Notes: generated by a model not told the origin, from the sequence alone. A DNA stretch of 64,000 nucleotides from Rossellomorea vietnamensis (GCF_025398035.1 NZ_CP104558.1:3204501-3268500); one strand, 5' to 3'; numbered from the stretch's first letter, positions 51,403 to 60,772 are shown. Translations and numbers: made by a program.

Positions 51403-52058
51403 TACATCGCTTCCTTTAACCCCTTCTTAATTAACCACTGATTCGCGGGATAACTCGTTAGAAATCCTAATATCATCGCAATTTGCATCATAAACCAATA
51501 AGAAGGTTCTGTCGGCTTCGGCGGCTCAGCGAATAGCAGATAATGGACAACGGCCATCCATCCGAACATCCCGACTTCAAAGGCGATCAGGGAGAGGGAG
51601 TCGGCTTTGATTGCTTGTTTGAAGGCATTGAGCTTCCCATCGTCCTTGTTCATAGGATAAATTGCATAGAATTGAAAGATGATACCAAATAAATAGGCAA
51701 GTATGAATTCCACAGTATAATGAGCAAATAAGGTAGAGCCTGCAATTGTGAGACCCGTCATGGCGACAATCGGAACACCGACCGCATCACCGAAGGAGCA
51801 TCCTGCCGAGCAGTGGCTGGTGGAGACGAATACCTTGGCCCCATGACCTCGGTTGTCTTCCTTCTCTAAATCCTTCGCTTTCACCCGCCCCCACTTGAAG
51901 TACGTCCACAGAGCGATTGGGCCGAAGAACCATCCGTTGATTGGCCACACTATGTTCATGATCTTCATCTTCTGCGGATGCTTGAGCACATCCACTAATA
52001 TAATCAGGGAAGACAACAACCCTATCCCCAGAAAAATCCACGAAATCGTTGTTAGCAC
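51402..52058 (-). CDS. DUF4396 membrane protein
   Basis: 218-aa protein with six or so helices. The block STSHCSAGCSFGDAVGVPI has a His and two Cys (HCxxxC) that could bind metal and is typical of DUF4396. KLNAFKQAIKADSLSLIAFEVGMFGWMA and a late LTSYPANQWLIKKGLKEAM complete the family pattern. Function unknown. GTG start at 52058 follows AAAGGATG at 6 nt. Convergent with the galactonate operon. Confidence 0.83.
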   Translation of the reverse strand: MLTTISWIFLGIGLLSSLIILVDVLKHPQKMKIMNIVWPINGWFFGPIALWTYFKWGRVKAKDLEKEDNRGHGAKVFVSTSHCSAGCSFGDAVGVPIVAMTGLTIAGSTLFAHYTVEFILAYLFGIIFQFYAIYPMNKDDGKLNAFKQAIKADSLSLIAFEVGMFGWMAVVHYLLFAEPPKPTEPSYWFMMQIAMILGFLTSYPANQWLIKKGLKEAM

Positions 52059-52456
52059 AGAATCATCCTTTCTTAGTTATATAGTCTACAAGACAATATA
52101 CCCGTTGAAGGATTTGTGTAATCTTTTTTGGGAGGGAGCAGGGGGACGGTTCTCGTGCTTCTTTTTGCGTTTAAGCGGAAGCAGAAGAACCGTCCCCCTG
52201 CTTCTAAGCGGAAGCACTTGCTTCCCAACTTGGGGTTATTGAGTGGAAGGTATTTTAATAAAAGGGGGGTTCTAGCACAAAATGACAGGCTTTATAACTA
52301 TATATTTATGCTCTCGATGACTATATTTGGTAGAAAAGGCCTTTATTTTTCCTTAGGATTGTGCGTGGAAAACCCCCATTTACTGCGGTGACCTCTCTAT
52401 CTACTATTAAAAGTAAGAAACGTTAGATTACAAGATAGTAGAGGGGAAGTTAGGGC
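52059..52456. other. Intergenic region between DUF4396 and S8 protease genes
   Basis: 398 bp. Holds REP element 13 (52135-52204) and a small hairpin made of GGAAGCA and TGCTTCC (52210-52225). The rest (52226-52440) has no gene that I can support. Confidence 0.5.
52135..52204 (+). repeat. REP/BIME-like inverted pair (element 13)
   Basis: Left GCAGGGGGACGGTTCT plus CGTGCTTC, T5; right GGAAGCAGAAGAACCGTCCC plus CCTGCTTC. The only pair lying between two gene starts rather than at a gene end. Confidence 0.9.
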
Positions 52457-55400
52457 ATGAAGAAAAAAATCGTACCATCTTTATTGGCATGCGTGATGGC
52501 TGCAGGGACGTTCGGGGCATCAGCAAGTGCGGAATTCCAGTTTTCTAAACAGAACAAGGTGCCACATTCGGTGCTTGCTGAGAAATCCAATCCCTTTGCA
52601 AAGGCGATGGAGGAGAATCATGATCCACTGTATGGGATGGATCAATCTGCCTTCAATCCGAACGAAAAGGTAAGGGTCATTGTGGAGGTCGAGGTGGACA
52701 AAAATGCGAAGTCATCCACCTTGGGACAAGTGGAGAAAGTGAAGAATGCGATTTCCGGAAAGAAATCTTCAACGACTAAAGTCAGACATACATTTTTCAA
52801 AGGCTTCAACGGATTCAGCGTTGATACAACCCTCGGGGAAGCCCAAAAGTTTGCTAAGCTGGATGGGGTAAAGGATGTTCGCATTTCCAGGCAGTATGAG
52901 CATACCGTTGTAGACAGCAAAGAACTCGTGAAAGCAATGGACACGTGGACGAAATATAACACGCGCGGAGAAGGGATGGTCGTAGGGATCGTTGACTCCG
53001 GGGTGGACCATCGTCATGAAGCGATGCAGCTTTCAGAAGAAGGAAAAAAGGCTGCAAAGTTGACCAAGGACAATCTTCAGGATGAATTTCAGCAAACCGA
53101 AGTAAATGAAACGTGGTATACAGAAAAAGTCCCTACAGGATACGACTGGGCAGACAACGATACTGACGTCATTCCATCTTCCAATTCCCATGGTACCCAC
53201 GTAGCCGGAATCGTTGGAGCCTATGAAGAAAAAAAGAAAAAAGTAGAGGGAGTCGCTCCCGATGTACAGCTTTTAGCGGAAAAGGTTTTCTCCGATAAGG
53301 GTGGCGGCGCTTATGACGATGATATCGCGGCAGGAATCTATCATGCTGTGGAAATGGGAGCGGATGTCATCAACCTCAGCCTCGGATCCGAGGCTGGGAA
53401 TGTCGATCCGGATGATCCCGTCCAGCGTTCGATTCAATATGCAACGGAACAAGGCGTACTGGTTGTTGCGGCGGCAGGGAATGCGGCTTACAGCACAAAG
53501 AACAATTTGCTGGAAAGGTCTCAACTGCCTTTAGCGAAAAATCCTGACATCGGGCTCGTAGGAGATCCCGGCGTGACGCCTTATGCCCTGCAAGTCGCTT
53601 CTTCAGAGAACGACATGATGACCGTGGACGGTCTGCGTTTGTCGGATGGAAGTCTGTTGGGCTATCAAATTCAACAGGGGATCAAGAAATTGAACGGGAC
53701 GCTGGATCCATCTAAGGAATACGAACTGGTCTACGTTGGTGAGGGGAATTCAGCAGCGGTCAAGGATCTTGATTTGAAAGGGAAGATTGCAGTCGCACAG
53801 CCATCACAATACTATGCCCCATCAACGTATATGCAGACAGCAGCTGCAGGAAAAGGTGCGGTAGCGGTGATGGTGATTCCGCCTCCCCAGTTGACATCGT
53901 ATGCAACAAATCTATACTTCAGCCCGTACTTCATTCCGGCTGTCACAACGGATCAAGCAGGAGGAAATGAACTCGCAGAGCGATTGAAGTCTGGTGAAGA
54001 ATTGACGGCTCAGCTGACTGACGATGTACTAAAGGTTCAAAACACGGCAACAGAGCCGATGTCGACCTTCTCCTCTTTCGGATCTCCAACAGATCTAAGC
54101 TTCAAGCCGGAAATCACGGCGCCGGGCGGGAAGATTTATTCGACGGTGATCAATAACGAATATGAAACCATGAGCGGAACGTCCATGGCGAGCCCGCAGG
54201 TAGCAGGCGGCGCAGCCCTTCTTTTACAGCATTATTATCAGGAGCTGGGTCTTCCAAAAAATAAGGAAACCGTGTTGAAAGCGAAGAACGCCTTGATGAA
54301 TACGTCCGAAACATTGACAGATCCAACCGATGAAAATGCGGTCTATTCCCCAAGAAGACAAGGTGCCGGAATCATGAAAATCGACCGTGCAGTGGAGACG
54401 CCTTATCTTCTTGAACGTGTCGGGGTACCGACAGAACAGGCTGCATCTGTTGCTCTAAAAGAGGTGGGACGCAGCTTTGATTTTACATTGAATGTGGAGC
54501 CTTTAAAGGAAAACCTGGTGAAGCCTCAGCATCAATATGAAATTATGATTGATCTCGTCACAGATGAAACGACGAAGCAAACACATGATGGAGTGGAAAG
54601 AGAATACTTAACGCTTCACAGTGTCCCGGTGACAGGAGCGGACATCAAGATCAACGGCCGGACGTACAACCAGGACGAACCGATCCAATACAAACCTAAG
54701 CGTGATGAAGAGGTGAAGATTTCGGTTGAACTGCCTGAAGAGTTGAGCGAAGGGCGCTTCATCGAAGGGTTTGTCCGTTTTGTGCCAAAGGGAAGCTCGG
54801 TAAAAGACCTGACGACTCTTTCCGTCCCGCTTATGGGATACTACGGTGACTGGGATTCCATGGCGAATGTGGATGAAAGCCCTGTGACAGGGGATGCGTT
54901 CCTGGGGTACACCGTCCTATTCAATGAGATAGATGACCTGCCTGTCGGATATGATCCCGTTACCCAAACATTCAAGAAAGAAAAGATAGGTGTCTCGCCA
55001 CAATCCGTCAGTGAAGGGGTTTTTCCTTCCTTCACCGCGTTGCGCAATCTGAAGGAGATGTCCTTGAGTATTCAGGATGAGAAAGGCAATACCATAAAAG
55101 AAATAGGAAACTTCAGTGAATTCACAGAGGATGGACGTCCGTATCCATTCCGAAAAAACATTATGAGCTTCAGGAATTACTCTTATAAAATGGAAGGATT
55201 CTTCTGGAACTCTACTGATCATGAAGGAAAAATAGTACCGGATGGACAGTACTATTACGTCTATACAAGTACATTGAATTATGAAGGTGCAGAGCCACAA
55301 GTGACCAAGATTCCGGTAAAGGTAGATTCCAAAGCTCCTAAAGTGGAAGACATCAAGGTGGAAGAAATGCCGGATGGAAACTACCATATCAGTTGGGATG

Positions 55401-55879
55401 TAACAGACACAGGCACCGGACCCCTTGGCAGCATGCTTTGGGTTAATGGTGAATGGAAAAGGCTTCAAAACGGGGCATCAGAGTATATCTCCAAAGTGAA
55501 GCCTGAGCTTGTCACTATCTCAGGTTTAGACAACGCCAGAAATGTAGGGGTTGCGTATCAGGGGGATGAATCGTATCTAAACGCCGAGCCACTGATTAAC
55601 TATCTGGGCATCAACAACGCATCAAGCGTAAGTGAAACGAAACCGTTGCGCCTGACGCTCTTCGAGTACAAACGCCTTGATTGGCATTTGGAAATCACCG
55701 ATGCAGAGGGGAACCCGCTTGAAGAAGCAGATATTTATAACGAGCATTCCATCTATAATCTGCCTTGGGTTCCTGACAGTGAATATCCGGATGGAGATTA
55801 TTATGTGAAGGTGACGGTGAAAGATGAGAGTGGATTGACCCTCTCAACGGTTCCGAAAAAATTCACAGTGAAACGATAG
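52457..55879 (+). CDS. Large secreted subtilisin-like serine protease (S8, Vpr/lactocepin-like)
   Basis: 1140-aa protein. Signal peptide (1-25, SASA-E), inhibitor-I9-like propeptide (about 60-150: VRVIVEVEVDKNA...GFNGFSVDTT), catalytic domain with Asp in VVGIVDSGVDHRHEAM (about 179), His in SNSHGTHVAGIVG (about 246), inserted PA domain (about 400-520), Ser in ETMSGTSMASPQVAGG (about 575). After 650 come Fn3-like beta domains (DFTLNVEPL...; FVPKGSSVKDLTTLSVPLMGYYGDW) as in C5a-peptidase/lactocepin enzymes. No LPXTG anchor visible. It should degrade extracellular proteins. Gene stands alone, with a REP pair as its 3' hairpin. Confidence 0.93.
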   Translation: MKKKIVPSLLACVMAAGTFGASASAEFQFSKQNKVPHSVLAEKSNPFAKAMEENHDPLYGMDQSAFNPNEKVRVIVEVEVDKNAKSSTLGQVEKVKNAISGKKSSTTKVRHTFFKGFNGFSVDTTLGEAQKFAKLDGVKDVRISRQYEHTVVDSKELVKAMDTWTKYNTRGEGMVVGIVDSGVDHRHEAMQLSEEGKKAAKLTKDNLQDEFQQTEVNETWYTEKVPTGYDWADNDTDVIPSSNSHGTHVAGIVGAYEEKKKKVEGVAPDVQLLAEKVFSDKGGGAYDDDIAAGIYHAVEMGADVINLSLGSEAGNVDPDDPVQRSIQYATEQGVLVVAAAGNAAYSTKNNLLERSQLPLAKNPDIGLVGDPGVTPYALQVASSENDMMTVDGLRLSDGSLLGYQIQQGIKKLNGTLDPSKEYELVYVGEGNSAAVKDLDLKGKIAVAQPSQYYAPSTYMQTAAAGKGAVAVMVIPPPQLTSYATNLYFSPYFIPAVTTDQAGGNELAERLKSGEELTAQLTDDVLKVQNTATEPMSTFSSFGSPTDLSFKPEITAPGGKIYSTVINNEYETMSGTSMASPQVAGGAALLLQHYYQELGLPKNKETVLKAKNALMNTSETLTDPTDENAVYSPRRQGAGIMKIDRAVETPYLLERVGVPTEQAASVALKEVGRSFDFTLNVEPLKENLVKPQHQYEIMIDLVTDETTKQTHDGVEREYLTLHSVPVTGADIKINGRTYNQDEPIQYKPKRDEEVKISVELPEELSEGRFIEGFVRFVPKGSSVKDLTTLSVPLMGYYGDWDSMANVDESPVTGDAFLGYTVLFNEIDDLPVGYDPVTQTFKKEKIGVSPQSVSEGVFPSFTALRNLKEMSLSIQDEKGNTIKEIGNFSEFTEDGRPYPFRKNIMSFRNYSYKMEGFFWNSTDHEGKIVPDGQYYYVYTSTLNYEGAEPQVTKIPVKVDSKAPKVEDIKVEEMPDGNYHISWDVTDTGTGPLGSMLWVNGEWKRLQNGASEYISKVKPELVTISGLDNARNVGVAYQGDESYLNAEPLINYLGINNASSVSETKPLRLTLFEYKRLDWHLEITDAEGNPLEEADIYNEHSIYNLPWVPDSEYPDGDYYVKVTVKDESGLTLSTVPKKFTVKR

Positions 55880-55900
55880 ATTAAAAATTGAGAATGAAAG

Positions 55901-55970
55901 GAAGCACGGGGACGGTTCTCGTGCTTCTTTTTAAGTATTGGAGGAAGCAGAAGAACCGTCCCCTTGCTTC
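55901..55970 (+). repeat. REP/BIME-like inverted pair (element 14)
   Basis: Left GAAGCACG...CGTGCTTC with T5, right GGAAGCAGAAGAACCGTCCC plus CTTGCTTC. Begins 21 nt after the S8 protease stop. Confidence 0.9.
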
Positions 55971-56072
55971 TGTTATGCTTTTCATTTATGTAAACAACTG
56001 TTTAGATGAGAGTAAAGGTCAATTCGACATTGCCCGAGAAGAAAGAAATCACACCCTCGAATCTTAAGTGTC

Positions 56073-56528
56073 TCATCTATCTTTCTCAGCAATCCGTTTC
56101 AACTCTACCGCACGACCAACAAGAAAATCTCTCATATATTTTTCTAAGAATATCTTATCAGCTATGACTCCCAGTACGCCAAGTGGAGATTGATACGTAA
56201 AGGTATCTTTCATGATCGTCCCTGTGCCACTTTCAATAAATTCGTGTACATGGGTGAATGAGTGGAATGCTCCCTTTATCATGACATCTGTAAATTGATG
56301 TGGTTTTTTCATCTCTATGATCTTGGCGGTTAAGGTTTGTTTGACTCCCAGGTGGGTGGCTTCCCAAGTAACGGTATCTCCTTTCTCCATCAGTCCCTTT
56401 GTCACACCGTCAATCGCTCTTTCCTTTGTCTTCTTTGTCGTTTCGGTATGGACATCTACGTTTCTTGCTAAGTCAAAGCAAACGTGGATGGGTGCATCGA
56501 TAAAAATATCATGTCGTATTATGGGCAT
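56073..56528 (-). CDS. SRPBCC (START/polyketide-cyclase-like) family protein
   Basis: 151-aa protein with the helix-grip pattern: IIRHDIFIDAPIHVCFDLARNVDVH at the N-terminus, a beta-rich middle (GDTVTWEATHLGVKQTLTAKIIEMKKPHQFTDVMIKGAFHSFTHVHEF) and a long C-terminal helix (KYMRDFLVGRAVELKRIAEKD). Such proteins bind hydrophobic ligands; the ligand is unknown. ATG at 56528 follows AAAGG at 10 nt. REP element 15 lies just upstream. Confidence 0.82.
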   Translation of the reverse strand: MPIIRHDIFIDAPIHVCFDLARNVDVHTETTKKTKERAIDGVTKGLMEKGDTVTWEATHLGVKQTLTAKIIEMKKPHQFTDVMIKGAFHSFTHVHEFIESGTGTIMKDTFTYQSPLGVLGVIADKIFLEKYMRDFLVGRAVELKRIAEKDR

Positions 56529-56547
56529 ACATCATCAACCTTTCAAG

Positions 56548-56617
56548 GGAAGCACGGGGACGGTTCCCGTGCTTATTTTTGCATTTTGGAGGAAGCAGAA
56601 GAACCGTCCCCCTACTG
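56548..56617 (+). repeat. REP/BIME-like inverted pair (element 15)
   Basis: Left AAGCACGGG...CCCGTGCTT gives the longest single-hairpin stem of the set, followed by T5 after an A; right GGAAGCAGAAGAACCGTCCC with a decayed end (CCTACTG). Lies between two minus-strand genes. Confidence 0.85.
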
Positions 56618-56634
56618 TTGGAGGTCATTTCATC

Positions 56635-57525
56635 TTAATCCGAGAGGTCTTTTGCCATCTCTTCCATTTTTGGACGGAGAAATGAAATGTAGGCAACGTC
56701 CTTCCGCAGTTCAAACATATGCAAAGCCCTGCGAAAGTATGAGAGTGCCTTTTCATATTGATGAGCCAGCTCATAGTTATAGCCTATTTGATAATGCAAT
56801 TCCCCGACGCCCCATAACAATTCTTCCTCAAGGCACCATTTAATGGCTTTGGTGCAATAGCGAGTTGATTGTTCCAGTTCGCCCATACGTGTCAATACTC
56901 TGGCTATATTATAATATAATTTGGTCTTGATCGATTTATCCTGCAATGGAACGGTTTTATGAATGGCCGTCTCCACTTGGTTATAATAATGAAGGGCTGA
57001 GTCATAGTGCTTTAACGTGAAGTTCATGGAACCTTTACTTGAAAGGATTTGCATTTCGCGTTCTGACATGGCCTTTTTTCGGTGTGCAGTCAAATGATAG
57101 GCTTGGTCTAGAAGAGAAAAAGCCTTCGAAGGATCCTTCTCGACTTCGAACTGATAGATTCCCTTATGCCAATAAAGAAGTTGAAGTTTCTCGTCATCTT
57201 TATAGAATAGGGGATTCTTTTCCTCTGTCTTGATCAGCTCCATCATTTCTTCGTATTCCCTATATATCCTAAAGTGCCGTAATTGTTTTTCCACTTCAGT
57301 TATGTAATCCAGCCGGGGTGTAGTGCCAATCTCAAAGAAGTAGTTTACATCCACCCCCAATTTAATGGCAATTTGGTATAAGGTGGTGGCACTGGGGTAA
57401 ATATCTCCTTTTTCAATCCGGCTGATAAGTGCTTGTGTACAAATACCTTCAGCCAGTTCCTTCTGCGTAATTCCGACTACCTTCCGCATTTCTTTAATCT
57501 TCTTTCCTATCACTGAATAATCCAT
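56635..57525 (-). CDS. Helix-turn-helix / TPR regulator (RNPP-like, PlcR/NprR type)
   Basis: 296-aa protein. N-terminal XRE-type HTH (IGKKIKEMRKVVGITQKELAEGICTQALISRIEKGDIYPSATTLYQIAIKLGV) then a row of helical TPR-like repeats from residue 75 (LQLLYWHKGIYQFE, HYDSALHYYNQVETAIHKT, YNIARVLTRMGELEQSTRYCTKAI, ELHYQIGYNYELAHQYEKALSYFRRALHMFE). This is the plan of quorum-sensing regulators that bind short secreted peptides. I see no companion pheromone gene beside it. ATG at 57525 is 5 nt after GGGGGTGGG; the upstream extension lacks a ribosome site. Confidence 0.85.
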   Translation of the reverse strand: MDYSVIGKKIKEMRKVVGITQKELAEGICTQALISRIEKGDIYPSATTLYQIAIKLGVDVNYFFEIGTTPRLDYITEVEKQLRHFRIYREYEEMMELIKTEEKNPLFYKDDEKLQLLYWHKGIYQFEVEKDPSKAFSLLDQAYHLTAHRKKAMSEREMQILSSKGSMNFTLKHYDSALHYYNQVETAIHKTVPLQDKSIKTKLYYNIARVLTRMGELEQSTRYCTKAIKWCLEEELLWGVGELHYQIGYNYELAHQYEKALSYFRRALHMFELRKDVAYISFLRPKMEEMAKDLSD

Positions 57526-57705
57526 TTTCCCACCCCCTACAGATATCTCACAGGTACAGGTCCCTTGGCTCTTATAATGAGACATCAATCCCTCTGTTTC
57601 AACAAAAAGTTTCAAAAAAATTGGCGTGTTTCCCAAAGGGGAATGGAGAACAGTTAAAGAAGTAGTATACAAATCAAATTCTATAGATTTGAGTGATGAA
57701 TCACT

Positions 57706-58374
57706 ATGAAAAAACGGTTGTTATATGTAAGTCACTTCATATTCATAGTAGGGTTGCTTATCCTCACCCTGGCTGCTTATTTTGTCCTTCAATCCATCAG
57801 GGAAACATTCTATCAATCCCGATTCGATCAACAGTATGAGTTCAGGTCATTGGAGGAAGATGGCGAGGTCTATCCTGTCCAGGTGTTTCATGGAGTAAAG
57901 GTGAATACGTTTCTGGAAGAGAAAGATGGACCGGACAGAGCGATTATTCTGGAAGTGAAAGATGAACCTGAGGCAAAGATGAAAGGCTTCAAGGTTGAAT
58001 CTGATGCAGAGGAAATGAGTGCGTTTACTGATGCCATTCAATACAAGGTCATGGTGGATAAGAAAACCGGGAAAGAATCATTTATCATGGCCCTTCGCCT
58101 GACACCTGAATCAAAACAATTTCGTACGTACCACGTAAATGAAAATGGAGTGATAAAGGTAAGTAATTTCGGGGTGAATCGTAAGTCTAAAATGGAGACA
58201 CAATGGATTAGGGGACTCTCTGGAGAGAAGTATGGATATTACACGAATCTTCCTTACCAAAAAGGAAGCACTTTATCTTTGATTGCCCTTACATTAATAG
58301 GAATTTCCTGTGTGATCGGTGGAAGAGGCCTTCGGAGGAGAGCTTTGGAGAAAGAGCGGGGGGATGCAGCCTAG
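57706..58374 (+). CDS. Two-helix membrane protein with extracytoplasmic domain
   Basis: 222-aa protein: membrane helix at 7-29 (YVSHFIFIVGLLILTLAAYFVL), a charged extracytoplasmic domain (about 35-185), second helix near 190-210 (LSLIALTLIGISCVIGG), and a basic cytoplasmic tail. Family unknown. Ribosome site is weak (GAGTGATG). Divergent from the RNPP-like regulator 180 bp away, so it might be its target. Confidence 0.65.
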   Translation: MKKRLLYVSHFIFIVGLLILTLAAYFVLQSIRETFYQSRFDQQYEFRSLEEDGEVYPVQVFHGVKVNTFLEEKDGPDRAIILEVKDEPEAKMKGFKVESDAEEMSAFTDAIQYKVMVDKKTGKESFIMALRLTPESKQFRTYHVNENGVIKVSNFGVNRKSKMETQWIRGLSGEKYGYYTNLPYQKGSTLSLIALTLIGISCVIGGRGLRRRALEKERGDAA

Positions 58375-58438
58375 TCGGTTGGAACGTTTTGAGTCACTTA
58401 GAAATGCAAATCACTCAATAGCTTGATCGTATTTATGT

Positions 58439-58468
58439 GCCCAAGGGAACTTGTTCCTTTGGGCTTCT
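58439..58468 (+). terminator. Hairpin terminator of the 57706 gene
   Basis: GCCCAAGGGAAC (58439-58450) pairs with GTTCCTTTGGGC (58453-58464), one G-U, followed by the modest T-tract TTCTT. Confidence 0.65.
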
Positions 58469-58609
58469 TAAATGAGAGGGTTATATAGATGGGGCTTGGA
58501 TATTTCAACCCGGAATATCCGAGACCTTATTGACTTCGTTCCTAGCTCAGGCAACGTGATCTCCTTATGTAATTTTTTTCCGAACAACTCATTTGTAATC
58601 AAACAAATA

Positions 58610-58642
58610 GCTTATAACGATAGGAGTTGGGGTAATTATACA
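58610..58642 (+). promoter_or_regulatory. Shared upstream motif, possible sigma-B promoter (site 1)
   Basis: GCTTAT (58610-58615), 14-bp gap, GGGTAA (58630-58635) resembles a sigma-B promoter (GTTTAA-N12-15-GGGTAT). The block TTGGGGTAATTATACA (58627-58642) is repeated exactly at 60757. It is 229 bp before the first lipoprotein gene. Confidence 0.35.
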
Positions 58643-58870
58643 TTTATGGGATAACGTGAAAATTAGGTCTATTTACCACGAAGGACAGGGGAGAAGTGCC
58701 ATAACAGAAGGGTTGGTATAGGACAATTCCGTACTCAAACCATCTTAGTCTAAAGGGATAAATGAAAATTCCGTTAAAAGAACCACTCCGGATGAGATTA
58801 TGAAGCGGTCGTTCAAGCAGCAGTGAGGTATGGTAATTGACCCTTGATATATGGAAGGAATGAGCAACGC

Positions 58871-59773
58871 ATGAAGACTAAATACAAGAAGAGTATATGT
58901 GGAATGATTGGCCTGTCCTTATTGCTGGGAGCCTGTTTAAATAAAAAGGATGAAACGAATGGTCCGTATAAAGACACTTATGTAAGAGTGCAAGAGTACG
59001 ATGGGGATGGATATGTGCTTAGAGGTGGAGAAGAAGCGGACAAAATCGCTGAAGAAAAAAGCAAAGAAGTAAAAGAAGCAGTGAAAGATTTCTTTATGGA
59101 AACCTATAAAACGGATGTCAAAGTCCATAACATAGTGGGAAATGTGGATGGTGCGACAGTATTTGTAGAATCGACAGGCCCCGTCCACTTTTATAATAGT
59201 GCCATTGTGTCGATGGACTTAAGTGAAAAAAAGGTCAGGGACGTTTCATCTCTGGACGGGGACATTGAAGGCAACATTCAAGGAGGGCTGTACAGACTTT
59301 TATTTAAGGAAGAGTTTCAGGAATTGGATCAATATCTGAGTGAAATTGTTTCTGGGAACCCAGTGGTCGGGAAAACGGAAAAGTCCCTTCAAAATGTAGG
59401 GGGATCAGGCTATATGACTCCATACTATTATCTGTCCGTCCCTCCTGATGATGAAGCGACCCTGCCAGTATATGAAGCATATCTACAAGACCCGGATACT
59501 CCGGTGAGTAAACTGAAACCGCTATTCTCAAGGGTGGACTTTTCAGCAGAGGATTATACGATTACGATTCAATTATATATGGAAAAGGAACAGGCAGAAC
59601 CTGATAAAAAATTATTTAATCAAATAAAAAAAGACCTAAAGGCGATGGACTCGATACCGAAAGGAAATTATAACATCTTCATCAATGACAATTTAATCAA
59701 TGAAAAGGTGGATGATGGGGTGAAAGAGAACTCCTTGGAATTATCGTTTCCGGATTCCATCGTGAAGGAATAG
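58871..59773 (+). CDS. DUF1672 family lipoprotein 1 (TilA-like immunity candidate)
   Basis: 300-aa lipoprotein: lipobox LGAC with Cys at residue 21, then polar linker and the DUF1672 body (YVRVQEYDGDGYVLRGGEE, TDVKVHNIVGNVDGATVFVESTGPVHFYN, SLQNVGGSGYMTPYYYLS). First of three tandem paralogues that share these blocks. Lipid-anchored to the outer face of the membrane. Role inferred from the following lipase-like gene: protection from a lipase toxin. Start ATG 58871 chosen because the signal peptide begins there; site AAGGA is 11 nt upstream. Confidence 0.85.
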   Translation: MKTKYKKSICGMIGLSLLLGACLNKKDETNGPYKDTYVRVQEYDGDGYVLRGGEEADKIAEEKSKEVKEAVKDFFMETYKTDVKVHNIVGNVDGATVFVESTGPVHFYNSAIVSMDLSEKKVRDVSSLDGDIEGNIQGGLYRLLFKEEFQELDQYLSEIVSGNPVVGKTEKSLQNVGGSGYMTPYYYLSVPPDDEATLPVYEAYLQDPDTPVSKLKPLFSRVDFSAEDYTITIQLYMEKEQAEPDKKLFNQIKKDLKAMDSIPKGNYNIFINDNLINEKVDDGVKENSLELSFPDSIVKE

Positions 59774-59800
59774 ATGGAATGGATAGGAGGGTGAAATTTC

Positions 59801-60694
59801 ATGGTTCGGCAAAATAAGTGGATCAAGTATGCAATCGGACTTTCCATGTTACTGGGAGGCTGTATGAAACATAGCAGCACATCAAAAGAAGTGACAGAAC
59901 AATACGAACGGGTGCAGGACTATAAAGGGGAAGGGTATCGACTGACAAATGGAGCAGCAAACGGTAAGGCTGCAGAAGCGAACCGTGAAGAAGTGGAGAA
60001 AGCTGTCAAAGCATTTTTCATGGAGAACTATGAAACCGAGGTGGAGATTCATAATCTCGTAGGAAATAAGGACGGAGTGACGGTGTTTGTTGAATCGACG
60101 GGACCTGTCCATTTTTATACCTATGCCATCGTCCCCTTTCATCAGGGAACAGATCGTATTTCCGTTGGGGTGGTGAGGACACAGGGAGGGGAAGTGGAAA
60201 GAGGCATTCGGGAAGGGTTATACAGGTTGATATTCGAGGAAGAATTTAAGAAGCTGGATTCGTATCTTGAGAAGGTGGTTTCGGAGGAAAAGGTTGTTGG
60301 TAGAACCGTAGAATCCCTTCAAAATGTTGGCGGCTCTGGATATATGACGCCTTATTATTTTGTGTCATCACTAAACAGCGATGAAGCCATCAAGCCTGTG
60401 TATGAATTATATATGAAAGATCATCAAATGAGTATCGAAACATTGAAGCAAGCATATGATGGGAACTTATTCGAAGCGGATAACCTAAGGATTAATATCA
60501 TGCTCTTCATGGAAGAAGAGGACGTCCAGCCCAGTGAAGAGGTCATGGAACGGATTGCAAGGGATATAAAGGAAAGAAACGATTTCCCAAAAGGGACATA
60601 CAGGGTAGCGATAAATGACAACGGCGTCCATAAAGAATCGTTTGAAGGCTTTAAAGATAATTCAATCGAGCAGGAAGTGATTAGGGGGAAATAG
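59801..60694 (+). CDS. DUF1672 family lipoprotein 2 (TilA-like immunity candidate)
   Basis: 297-aa lipoprotein, lipobox LGGC with Cys near residue 20. Same layout as its neighbours: YERVQDYKGEGYRLTNGA, TEVEIHNLVGNKDGVTVFVESTGPVHFYTYAIVP, RTVESLQNVGGSGYMTPYYFVSS. It ends EQEVIRGK. 27 bp after lipoprotein 1, with a strong AGGAGGGTGA site, so co-transcribed. Less A/T-rich than lipoprotein 3. Confidence 0.87.
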   Translation: MVRQNKWIKYAIGLSMLLGGCMKHSSTSKEVTEQYERVQDYKGEGYRLTNGAANGKAAEANREEVEKAVKAFFMENYETEVEIHNLVGNKDGVTVFVESTGPVHFYTYAIVPFHQGTDRISVGVVRTQGGEVERGIREGLYRLIFEEEFKKLDSYLEKVVSEEKVVGRTVESLQNVGGSGYMTPYYFVSSLNSDEAIKPVYELYMKDHQMSIETLKQAYDGNLFEADNLRINIMLFMEEEDVQPSEEVMERIARDIKERNDFPKGTYRVAINDNGVHKESFEGFKDNSIEQEVIRGK

Positions 60695-60756
60695 GGATTC
60701 TTACCCTGTTCATACCTTACAAAAATTTCTAGACCAACAGGTTATGATTTGAATAA

Positions 60757-60772
60757 TTGGGGTAATTATACA
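60757..60772 (+). promoter_or_regulatory. Shared upstream motif, possible sigma-B promoter (site 2)
   Basis: TTGGGGTAATTATACA, identical to 58627-58642. GTTATG at 60741-60746 with a 13-bp gap to GGGTAA (60760-60765) gives a weak sigma-B-like pair. It is 210 bp before lipoprotein 3; the rest of 60695-60981 has no gene. Confidence 0.35.

Larger units (their letters stand above)
58375..58870. other. Intergenic region upstream of the lipoprotein cluster
   Basis: 496 bp. Contains the hairpin at 58439-58468 and a 16-base block (58627-58642) shared with 60757-60772. An open frame of 60 codons at 58472-58654 has no ribosome site. No other supported gene. Confidence 0.45.

Noticed and set aside
58472..58654. 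60-codon plus-strand frame
   Set aside because: Starts right after a terminator hairpin, lacks a ribosome site and covers the shared sigma-B-like block.
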